From Megamonas sp. UBA1792 (GTDB lineage Bacteria > Bacillota_C > Negativicutes > Selenomonadales > Selenomonadaceae), in contig DCFY01000113.1 in assembly GCA_002315155.1 (NCBI GenBank), forward strand, positions 1 through 6,030: 6,030 bases of DNA, given 5' to 3'. How positions within the stretch are numbered: position 1 is the first letter of the stretch; each line of letters opens with the position of its first letter. This document shows positions 1 through 5,351 of this stretch, piece by piece. The notes below the pieces were generated by a model that was not told the origin of the DNA, ran no database searches, and saw nothing but the letters and a program-made list of their open reading frames with translations. The position numbers and the translations under genes are program-made.

Positions 1-105
1 GCCAGAGCAAAACGCTTCAAAAAAGGTGATATTGTTGCACTTTCAGGTTTCGGTGCAGGGCTTACGTGGGCATCATGTATTATGAAATGGGCTAAGGAGG
101 ACTAA
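1..105 (+). CDS. fabH: 3-oxoacyl-ACP synthase III (FabH), C-terminal end only
   Basis: Only the last 34 codons and the TAA stop are present; the 5' part lies outside the window. The visible tail reads [19 protein letters not shown] and ends in KWAKED. The GDIV-x(4)[10 protein letters not shown] pattern is the characteristic C-terminal strand and glycine-rich loop of beta-ketoacyl-ACP synthase III. That enzyme condenses acyl-CoA (usually acetyl-CoA or a branched primer) with malonyl-ACP to start fatty acid synthesis in the cytosol. The catalytic Cys/His/Asn residues lie upstream and cannot be checked. The position immediately before fabK, fabD and fabG supports the call. The ribosome binding site of fabK (AAGGAGG, 94-100) sits inside these last codons and only one base separates the stop from the fabK ATG, so the two genes are probably translationally coupled. 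Confidence 0.88.
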   Translation, partial: ARAKRFKKGDIVALSGFGAGLTWASCIMKWAKED

Positions 106-106
106 T

Positions 107-1054
107 ATGTTTGAAAATAACGTTATATGCAAACTGTTAAATATCAAATATCCAATATTCCAAGGCGGAATGGCTTGGATTGGCACAGCAGAGCTGGCTT
201 CAGCTGTATCAAACTCAGGCGGCTTAGGTATTATTGGTGCAGGTCATATGCCCCCTGATATTCTAAGGGCTGAAATCCAGAAGGTAAAGAAATGGACGGA
301 TAAACCATTCGGTGTAAATATTATGCTGATGTCACCGTTTGTCAAAGAGGTCATGCAGGTTGTTGTCGATGAAAAGGTTCCTGTTGTTACTACTGGAGCG
401 GGTAATCCGGGCGAATATATTCCGGTACTTAAAGAAATTGGCTGTAAGGTAATCCCCGTCGTAGCGTCTGTTGCACTTGCAAAAAGACTTGTTCGTACAG
501 GTGTTGATGCGGTTATTGCTGAAGGGACGGAAAGCGGTGGACATATTGGTGATATCACGACGATGGCACTTGTACCGCAGATTGTTGATGCAGTGGAAGT
601 TCCGGTCATTGCGGCTGGTGGTATTGCTGATTCGCGCGGTATGACAGCTGCTTTTGCACTTGGGGCAAAGGGAATACAGATGGGATCACGCTTTGTTGTG
701 TCGAAAGAATGTATCGCACACGAAAACTACAAGAACCTTGTTTTAAAGGCCAGAGACCGCTCTACGGTTGTTACAGGGCGCACGACAGGTCATCCGGCAC
801 GCGTGATTGCGAATAAACTTACACGAGAATATCTTGAGCTTGAAAAAAATAACACATCGGCCGAAGAACTTGAGAAACTTGGTGCAGGAAAACTGCATTT
901 AGCAACACACAAAGGTGATGTGGAAAATGGTTCGGTTATGATTGGCCAGATTTCAGGGATGCTGCATGAGCTTAAGAGTGTTGATGAAATTATTCAAGGG
1001 ATTGTAAAGAATTTACCGATGATTGTGGATGTCATACAGGATGATTGCAGATAA
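107..1054 (+). CDS. fabK: Enoyl-ACP reductase II (FabK), FMN-dependent
   Basis: A 315-residue cytosolic flavoprotein that should catalyse the last step of each elongation cycle, NAD(P)H-dependent reduction of trans-2-enoyl-ACP to acyl-ACP. It has the TIM-barrel layout of the FabK/nitronate monooxygenase family: YPIFQGGMAW near residues 15-24, GGLGIIGAG at 38-46, DKPFGVNIML at 65-74, TTGAGNP at 95-101, the AEGTESGGHIG loop with the presumed catalytic His146, PVIAAGG at 166-172 (FMN phosphate) and GIQMGSRFV at 189-197. The C-terminal LGAGKLHLATHKGD-x(3)-GSVMIGQ region is typical of true FabK as known from Streptococcus pneumoniae (about 324 residues), and separates it from generic nitronate monooxygenases. 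AAGGAGG ends 6 bases before the ATG. FabK enzymes are refractory to triclosan, unlike FabI. No FabI is seen in the window. The paralogue at 3138-4088 differs in its C-terminal third. Confidence 0.95.
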   Translation: MFENNVICKLLNIKYPIFQGGMAWIGTAELASAVSNSGGLGIIGAGHMPPDILRAEIQKVKKWTDKPFGVNIMLMSPFVKEVMQVVVDEKVPVVTTGAGNPGEYIPVLKEIGCKVIPVVASVALAKRLVRTGVDAVIAEGTESGGHIGDITTMALVPQIVDAVEVPVIAAGGIADSRGMTAAFALGAKGIQMGSRFVVSKECIAHENYKNLVLKARDRSTVVTGRTTGHPARVIANKLTREYLELEKNNTSAEELEKLGAGKLHLATHKGDVENGSVMIGQISGMLHELKSVDEIIQGIVKNLPMIVDVIQDDCR

Positions 1055-1067
1055 TTTTGATACATAC

Positions 1068-1073
1068 AAGGAG
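1068..1073 (+). promoter_or_regulatory. Ribosome binding site of fabD
   Basis: AAGGAG followed by an 8-base A/T-rich spacer to the ATG at 1082. It lies in the 27-base gap between fabK and fabD, which shows no hairpin or promoter-like hexamers. fabD is therefore expected to be read from the shared transcript. Confidence 0.8.
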
Positions 1074-1081
1074 ATATAAAA

Positions 1082-2026
1082 ATGAGTAAAATAGCATTTG
1101 TATTTCCAGGCCAGGGATCACAGACCGTTGGTATGGGAAAAGAGTTTTATGAAAATTATGATGTAGCGAAAAAAATCTTTAAAACAGCAGATGAAGCGCT
1201 GGGATTCTCAATTATGGACATGTGTTTTAATGGCCCGGCTGAAGATTTGCGCTTGACGGCAAACACGCAGCCAGCTATACTCACTATGAGTGTTATTGCA
1301 AATGAAGTGCTCAAAGAAAATGGCTTGCAGCCAGAAATCGTTGGTGGACATAGTCTTGGTGAATATTCGGCTCTTGTTGCTGCTGATGTTTTGAAGTTTG
1401 AAGATGCTGTACAACTTGTACATAAACGTGGAGCATTCATGCAGGAAGCTGTTCCGGTAGGACAGGGTGGCATGGCTGCTGTTATTGGACTTGACAGAAA
1501 TGTTATAATAGAAATTTGTGAAAAGGTTTCGAAAGAGACCGCACTTGTACAAGCGGTTAATTTTAATTGTCCGGGACAGGTTGTTATTGCCGGGACAACG
1601 GATGGTGTAGCAAAGGCATCGGATCTTCTTAAAGAAGCAGGTGCAAAAAAATGTGTTATACTGTCAGTAAGTGCTCCATTCCATAGTTTACTCATGAAGC
1701 CTGCAGCAGATAAATTGGCAGCTGAGCTCGATAAGGTAATGATTGGGGATGCAATCATTCCTGTTGTAGCAAATGTATCAGGTGCTATTGAAACGAAGGC
1801 TGCATCAATAAAGGAAAGTCTTGTTGCCCAGGCTGCAAGTCCGGTGAAATGGGAAGACTGTATTGCGACAATGAGGGAATTTGGTGCTGATACATATATA
1901 GAAGCTGGTCCGGGCAAAGTATTGTGTGGTTTCAATAAGAGAATTGATCGTTCGCTTATAAGTCTTAATGTAGAAAATCTTGAATCTTTGCAAAAAACAC
2001 TTGCTTATTTCAAGGAGGTTCGCTAA
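1082..2026 (+). CDS. fabD: Malonyl-CoA:ACP transacylase (FabD)
   Basis: A 314-residue cytosolic acyltransferase that moves malonate from malonyl-CoA to the phosphopantetheine arm of ACP, supplying the extender unit for FabH and FabF. Family landmarks sit at almost the Escherichia coli positions. FPGQGSQ (8-14) holds the oxyanion-hole Gln11. GHSLGEYSAL (89-98) is the nucleophile elbow with catalytic Ser91. Arg116 in HKRG binds the malonyl carboxylate. SAPFHS (197-202) carries catalytic His201, and Gln250 lies in VAQAASPVKW. The C-terminal EAGPGKVL-G motif (274-283) is also typical. Length matches the family norm of about 310 residues. The ATG has a good ribosome binding site at 1068-1073. The stop is one base from the fabG ATG, and the fabG ribosome binding site lies inside the last fabD codons, so the pair is probably coupled. 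A long open frame on the opposite strand here is a coding shadow. Confidence 0.97.
   Translation: MSKIAFVFPGQGSQTVGMGKEFYENYDVAKKIFKTADEALGFSIMDMCFNGPAEDLRLTANTQPAILTMSVIANEVLKENGLQPEIVGGHSLGEYSALVAADVLKFEDAVQLVHKRGAFMQEAVPVGQGGMAAVIGLDRNVIIEICEKVSKETALVQAVNFNCPGQVVIAGTTDGVAKASDLLKEAGAKKCVILSVSAPFHSLLMKPAADKLAAELDKVMIGDAIIPVVANVSGAIETKAASIKESLVAQAASPVKWEDCIATMREFGADTYIEAGPGKVLCGFNKRIDRSLISLNVENLESLQKTLAYFKEVR
2012..2019 (+). promoter_or_regulatory. Ribosome binding site deciding the fabG start
   Basis: AAGGAGGT, a near-perfect Shine-Dalgarno sequence, lies inside the last codons of fabD and ends 8 bases before the ATG at 2028. It excludes the in-frame upstream ATG at 1980, which has no such site and would add a 16-residue non-homologous extension overlapping fabD. 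Confidence 0.88.
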
Positions 2027-2027
2027 A

Positions 2028-2771
2028 ATGCTTTTAGACGGAAAGGTTGCTCTTGTTACAGGCGCGTCTCGTGGAATTGGGCGGGCTATAGCAATTGCTT
2101 TGGCTAAAGCAGGCGCGACAGTTGCTGTGAACTATGCAGGGAATGTAAAAGCAGCAGTGGAAGTGGAAAAGATTATTACAGAAGCTGGTGGCAGGGTAAT
2201 GCTTGTCAAAGCAGATGTTGCTGATGGTGAAGCTGTAGATGAAATGGTCAAATCTGTTGTAGAAGCATTTGGCGGAATTGATATTCTTGTTAATAATGCA
2301 GGGATTACGCGCGATGGTCTTTTGATGCGGATGAAAGAATCAGACTGGGATGCTGTAATCAATACAAATCTCAAGGGTATTTTTCACTGCACAAAGGCTG
2401 TATCAAAACTCATGATGAAAAAACGTTCGGGCCGCATTGTTAATATGGCCTCAGTTGTCGGACTTACAGGTAATGCAGGTCAAGCAAACTATGCAGCTGC
2501 GAAATCAGGTGTTATAGGATTTTCCAAGTCGATGGCGAAGGAACTTTCTTCCCGTGGGATTACAGTCAATATGGTTGCACCAGGATTTATTGGTACAGAT
2601 ATGACAGAAATTCTTTCTGATAAGGTAAAAGAAACAATGATTATGAACATCCCGCTTGGTCGGATGGGAAAACCGGAAGATGTTGCAAACGCAGTACTTT
2701 TTCTGGTTTCGGATAGTGCATCTTATATTACAGGGCAGGTTATCAATGTAGATGGTGGCATGGTTATGTAA
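2028..2771 (+). CDS. fabG: 3-oxoacyl-ACP reductase (FabG)
   Basis: A 247-residue classical short-chain dehydrogenase that reduces 3-oxoacyl-ACP to (R)-3-hydroxyacyl-ACP with NADPH, the first reduction of each elongation cycle. The sequence shows the Rossmann cofactor motif TGASRGIG (11-18), NNAG (89-92) followed by ITRDGLLMRM, the structural Asn114 in NTNLKG, and the catalytic Ser142, Tyr155 and Lys159 (ASVVG and NYAAAKSG). It also has PGFIGTDMT (185-193) and the C-terminal ITGQVINVDGGMVM tail. ITRDGLLMRM and the intact active site make it a canonical FabG rather than another family member. The start is placed at 2028 because homology begins at MLLDGKVALVTG and a strong ribosome binding site precedes it. 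Its length is close to the E. coli enzyme (244). It is followed by a 40-base gap before acpP. Confidence 0.97.
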   Translation: MLLDGKVALVTGASRGIGRAIAIALAKAGATVAVNYAGNVKAAVEVEKIITEAGGRVMLVKADVADGEAVDEMVKSVVEAFGGIDILVNNAGITRDGLLMRMKESDWDAVINTNLKGIFHCTKAVSKLMMKKRSGRIVNMASVVGLTGNAGQANYAAAKSGVIGFSKSMAKELSSRGITVNMVAPGFIGTDMTEILSDKVKETMIMNIPLGRMGKPEDVANAVLFLVSDSASYITGQVINVDGGMVM

Positions 2772-2796
2772 TGTAAAATAGATTTACTTTCAGTGG

Positions 2797-2806
2797 AAGG
2801 GGGTGA
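2797..2806 (+). promoter_or_regulatory. Ribosome binding site deciding the acpP TTG start
   Basis: AAGGGGGTGA matches the extended Shine-Dalgarno consensus AAGGAGGTGA at 9 of 10 positions. The GTG at 2803, which a longest-ORF reading would take as the acpP start, lies inside this site. The in-frame TTG at 2812 sits 8 bases after the GGGGG core, which is the usual spacing. Confidence 0.8.
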
Positions 2807-2811
2807 ACGAC

Positions 2812-3042
2812 TTGTCGACTTTTGAAAAAGTTAGAGATATCGTAGTAGAACAATTAGGTGTGGAAGCAGACGATGTAGCAATCGAATCTACTTTCATCGA
2901 TGATTTAGGTGCAGATTCTCTTGATATTGTTGAACTTATCATGGCTTTTGAAGAAGAATTTGGTATTGAAATTCCGGATGAAGCTGCTGAAAAGATTAAG
3001 ACAGTTCAGGATGTTGTGTCCTATATAGACCAAAACAAATAA
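2812..3042 (+). CDS. acpP: Acyl carrier protein (AcpP)
   Basis: A 76-residue acidic helical protein that carries growing acyl chains as thioesters on a 4'-phosphopantetheine arm and docks with every FAS II enzyme encoded around it. The attachment motif DLGADSLD (31-38) contains Ser36, followed by the recognition helix [19 protein letters not shown] (39-57). The protein ends in the usual helix [15 protein letters not shown]. Negative charge dominates, as expected. Starting at TTG 2812 gives [17 protein letters not shown], which lines up with the N terminus of known ACPs such as the MSTIEERV of E. coli. Starting at GTG 2803 would add three residues and put the start codon inside the ribosome binding site. 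The gene follows fabG by 40 bases. A hairpin lies about 30 bases after the stop and may let acpP messages end there, which would suit the high demand for ACP. Confidence 0.96.
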   Translation: MSTFEKVRDIVVEQLGVEADDVAIESTFIDDLGADSLDIVELIMAFEEEFGIEIPDEAAEKIKTVQDVVSYIDQNK

Positions 3043-3072
3043 GTTTAAGTGTCTTACCTTTTAGGAAGAAGT

Positions 3073-3096
3073 GTCCCGTGAATTTATTCGCGGGAC
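3073..3096 (+). terminator. Intergenic hairpin, possible attenuator or weak terminator after acpP
   Basis: Arms GTCCCGTGAA (3073-3082) and TTCGCGGGAC (3087-3096) form a 10-bp stem with one T-G wobble pair and a TTTA tetraloop. TTTCT follows at 3097-3101. It is the only strong hairpin I see in an intergenic gap, and it sits in the longest gap of the operon (3043-3137). The GC-rich stem base and short T-rich tail resemble an intrinsic terminator. The T run is interrupted, so partial read-through is more likely than complete stop, and the genes after it clearly continue the pathway. A 3'-end protecting or RNA processing element is the alternative. A weaker bulged hairpin (3053-3068) lies just before it. 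The GTG at 3078 is buried in the stem, which argues against it as a start codon. Confidence 0.6.
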
Positions 3097-3125
3097 TTTC
3101 TAAAGGTAGATGCTTCAGATGGATT

Positions 3126-3130
3126 GGAGG
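3126..3130 (+). promoter_or_regulatory. Ribosome binding site deciding the TTG start of the FabK-like gene
   Basis: GGAGG (continuing as GGAGGAG to 3132) lies 7 bases before the TTG at 3138. The upstream in-frame GTG at 3078 has no comparable site at the right distance and lies within a hairpin stem. This moves the start 60 bases downstream of the longest open frame. Confidence 0.8.
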
Positions 3131-3137
3131 AGTTATT

Positions 3138-4088
3138 TTGAGGCTTCCAGAGCTGAAAATTGGCACTAAAATTGCAAAAATACCGATCATTCAAGGTGGA
3201 ATGGCAATTCGTTTGTCTACAGCAAAACTGGCTGCTGCAGTAGCAAATCAGGGTGGTATTGGGCTCATTGCTGCTTCGGGCATGACAAATGACGAGTTGC
3301 GCTATGAAATCAGGCTGGCGCGTTCACTTACTTCCGGAATTATTGGTATTAATATCATGGTTGCGGCGAGAAAATTTAGTGAGATTGTAAAGACGGCAAT
3401 TGATGAAGGTATTGATCTTGTTGTAGCAGGTGCTGGATTTTCACGTGATATGTTTGGTTTAGGTAAGGAGTCAGGGACTCCAATCGTACCGATTGTTTCA
3501 TCGGTTAAATTAGCGAAAATATCTCAACGTCTTGGTGCTACGGCAATTGTTGTCGAAGGTAAAGAAGCGGGCGGACATCTTGGAACAACAGTCTCAGTAA
3601 GAGACCTCATTCCTGATATTCGTGCTGCTGTCGATGTCAATATTCCGGTTATAGCAGCCGGTGGTGTGCTCAGTGGACAAGATATTGTTGATCTTATAAA
3701 AATGGGAGCAAACGGGGTTCAAATGGGATCGCGTTTTGCTGCCAGTGTTGAATCGAATGCAGCTCCGGCATTGAAAGAATTTTATCTCAAAGCAAAGCCG
3801 GAAGATATTGTTGTTATACACAGTCCGGTTGGATTGCCGGGGCGTGCCGTGCGTAATCCTTTTGCAGAAAGAATTATGGTTGGCCCAGTGCCTCCGACGA
3901 CATGTGATGCCTGCCTCAAGAACTGTAAACATAATTTCTGTATTATTCGTGCTCTCATGCGCGCACAACAGGGGGACATAGAGACAGGACTTGTATTTAC
4001 AGGTGAATATATTCATAAGATAAAAGAAATATTATCGGTAAAAGAAATATTTTCGCGACTTGAAGCTGAAGTTGCAGCTATAGATTAA
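3138..4088 (+). CDS. FabK/nitronate monooxygenase-family flavoprotein with C-terminal cysteine cluster (FabX-like candidate)
   Basis: A 316-residue paralogue of FabK lying between acpP and fabF. It keeps the FMN-binding TIM-barrel signatures: IPIIQGGMAI (15-24), GGIGLIAASG (39-48), GINIMVAAR (70-78), VAGAGFS (96-102), EGKEAGGHLG with presumed catalytic His147, PVIAAGG (170-176) and GVQMGSRF (193-200). The C-terminal third departs from FabK: after HSPVGLPGRAVRN comes a four-cysteine cluster at Cys256, Cys259, Cys263 and Cys268, then GDIETGLVFTGEYI. The cluster suggests an iron-sulfur or metal site. From what I know of the family, Helicobacter FabX is such an FMN plus [4Fe-4S] enzyme, dehydrogenating and isomerising acyl-ACP to cis-3-enoyl-ACP for unsaturated fatty acids. 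That role here is inference. Alternatives are a second enoyl reductase or a nitronate monooxygenase. The TTG start is set by GGAGG at 3126 and by homology beginning near residue 4. Confidence 0.85.
   Translation: MRLPELKIGTKIAKIPIIQGGMAIRLSTAKLAAAVANQGGIGLIAASGMTNDELRYEIRLARSLTSGIIGINIMVAARKFSEIVKTAIDEGIDLVVAGAGFSRDMFGLGKESGTPIVPIVSSVKLAKISQRLGATAIVVEGKEAGGHLGTTVSVRDLIPDIRAAVDVNIPVIAAGGVLSGQDIVDLIKMGANGVQMGSRFAASVESNAAPALKEFYLKAKPEDIVVIHSPVGLPGRAVRNPFAERIMVGPVPPTTCDACLKNCKHNFCIIRALMRAQQGDIETGLVFTGEYIHKIKEILSVKEIFSRLEAEVAAID
4020..4055 (+). repeat. 18-base in-frame tandem duplication near the 3' end of the FabK-like gene
   Basis: Two adjacent 18-base units, 4020-4037 and 4038-4055, agree at 16 of 18 positions (differences at unit positions 1 and 15). 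They encode IKEILS (295-300) and VKEIFS (301-306). The unit is exactly six codons, so the frame is kept, and it probably lengthens the C-terminal amphipathic helix. It could be a recent slippage duplication or simply convergent helix sequence; near-identity at third codon positions favours duplication. Confidence 0.7.
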
Positions 4089-4092
4089 TTGC

Positions 4093-4098
4093 GAGGTG
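4093..4098 (+). promoter_or_regulatory. Ribosome binding site deciding the fabF TTG start
   Basis: GAGGTG lies just after the stop of the FabK-like gene and ends 8 bases before the TTG at 4107. The earlier in-frame TTG at 4089 touches that stop codon, precedes this site, and would add six residues with no counterpart in FabF proteins. Confidence 0.75.
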
Positions 4099-4106
4099 TT
4101 ATTGAT

Positions 4107-5351
4107 TTGATAAATAGAGTGGTTATTACAGGAATTGGTGCAATTACGCCGATTGGTATCGGTAAAGATGCCTTTTGGCAGTCCCTTCTTGCAGGAAAGT
4201 CCGGTATAAGAAAGACAAGCCGGTTCGATGCAAGTGAATATACGGCACAAATTGCTGGTGAGGTCGTTGACTTTGAACCAACGGACTATATTGATAAAAA
4301 AGAATCAAAGCGTATGGATCGTTATGCACAGTTTGCTGTTGCAGCAACAAAAATGGCTTTTGAAGATGCTAAAATGGATCTTGATGCGGAAGATCATCAG
4401 CGTATTGGTACTTTTGTCGGTACGGGTATCGGTGGTATTGAAACAATGCATAAACAGTATAGTACGCTTTTTGATAAAGGACCGAGTCGTATCAGTCCGT
4501 TTTTTATCCCAATGATGATTGGGAATATGGCTGCAGGTCAGGTTTCGATTACATTTGGTCTGCAGGGGCCGAGCAGCTGTGTTGTTACGGCTTGTGCAAC
4601 AGGCACAAATTGTATTGGTGATGCTTATCGTGTAATTCAGCGTGGTGATGCTGATGTCATGGTGGCTGGTGGAACGGAAGCTTGCATATCGCCAGCAGCG
4701 ACAGCTGGCTTTTGCTCGATGAAGGCACTTTGCTCTGATCGTAATGATGATCCTGAGCATGCTTCACGTCCATTTGACAAAAACCGTAGTGGTTTTGTCA
4801 TGGGAGAAGGTGCAGGTATTGTTGTTCTTGAAAGTCTTGAACATGCAGAAAAGCGCGGAGCACATATCTATGCAGAAGTTGTGGGCTATGGCTCTAACTC
4901 GGATGCATTCCATATTACGTCTCCAGCTCCTGGTGGCGTGCAGGCAGCAAAATGTATGCAGCTCGCACTGGCTGATGCGAAAATGAATCCTGAAGATATT
5001 GACTATATCAATGCACATGGTACATCAACGCATCTTAATGATGAATGTGAAACGATGGCAGTAAAGAGTGTTTTTGGTGATCATGCCAAGAAGCTTTCTA
5101 TGAGTTCGATTAAATCAATGACAGGTCATCTTCTTGGTGCAGCTGGTGGGGTAGAATGTATAGCTACAGCACTTACGGTTGAAAATGATATGATGCCACC
5201 AACGATTAACTATGAAACTCCGGATGAAGGACTGGACCTTGATTATGTTCCAAATCAGGCGCGTCAGAAAATTGTAAGGGCAGCAATTTCAAATTCGTTT
5301 GGATTTGGTGGTCATAATGCATGCCTTCTCGTAAAGAAATTCGTAAAATAA
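4107..5351 (+). CDS. fabF: 3-oxoacyl-ACP synthase II (FabF)
   Basis: A 414-residue condensing enzyme that elongates acyl-ACP with malonyl-ACP by decarboxylative Claisen condensation. The thiolase-fold landmarks are intact: RVVITGIGAITPIG at the N terminus, GTGIGG (105-110), the active-site Cys163 in VVTACATGTN, His304 in NAHGTST, Lys336 in SSIKSMTGH and His341 in the same motif. The glycine-rich NSFGFGGHNA lies near the C terminus (396-405). Cys-His-His positions match E. coli FabF (163, 303, 340) within one residue, as does the length (413). An intact catalytic Cys rules out a chain-length-factor-type homologue. The start TTG 4107 gives MINRVVITG, matching family N termini, and is supported by GAGGTG at 4093. 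FabF also sets temperature-dependent unsaturated chain length in some bacteria, relevant to the flavoprotein gene just upstream. The TAA stop overlaps the rnc ATG by one base. Confidence 0.97.
   Translation: MINRVVITGIGAITPIGIGKDAFWQSLLAGKSGIRKTSRFDASEYTAQIAGEVVDFEPTDYIDKKESKRMDRYAQFAVAATKMAFEDAKMDLDAEDHQRIGTFVGTGIGGIETMHKQYSTLFDKGPSRISPFFIPMMIGNMAAGQVSITFGLQGPSSCVVTACATGTNCIGDAYRVIQRGDADVMVAGGTEACISPAATAGFCSMKALCSDRNDDPEHASRPFDKNRSGFVMGEGAGIVVLESLEHAEKRGAHIYAEVVGYGSNSDAFHITSPAPGGVQAAKCMQLALADAKMNPEDIDYINAHGTSTHLNDECETMAVKSVFGDHAKKLSMSSIKSMTGHLLGAAGGVECIATALTVENDMMPPTINYETPDEGLDLDYVPNQARQKIVRAAISNSFGFGGHNACLLVKKFVK

Noticed and set aside
244..609. A 121-codon open frame on the - strand opposite fabK
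   Set aside because: Low-complexity Thr/Ser/Ile-rich translation without domain features, fully inside the well-supported fabK gene.
1156..1935. A 259-codon open frame on the - strand opposite fabD
   Set aside because: It mirrors the fabD reading frame, its translation is rich in Ser, Thr and Ala with no recognisable motif, and fabD is unambiguous. It is a coding shadow.
1980..2027. ATG at 1980 as the fabG start
   Set aside because: It would overlap fabD by 47 bases and add residues unlike any FabG; a strong ribosome binding site at 2012-2019 points to ATG 2028.
2740..2779. Possible internal promoter for acpP (TTATCA and TAAAAT)
   Set aside because: The hexamers are 28 bases apart, too far for a sigma-70 type promoter, and no better pair was seen.
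2773..2787. GTAAA/TTTAC inverted repeat in the fabG-acpP gap, considered as a regulator operator
   Set aside because: Only five bases per arm, A/T-rich, and not a convincing match to FapR or FabT operators as I know them; chance occurrence is likely.
3073..3096. The intergenic hairpin as an RNase III cleavage site regulated by the downstream rnc product
   Set aside because: Attractive because rnc is in the same operon, but a 10-bp stem is shorter than typical RNase III substrates, so I did not propose it.
3078..3137. GTG at 3078 as the start of the FabK-like gene
   Set aside because: It is buried in the hairpin stem, lacks a well-placed ribosome binding site, and the added 20 residues do not resemble the family N terminus.
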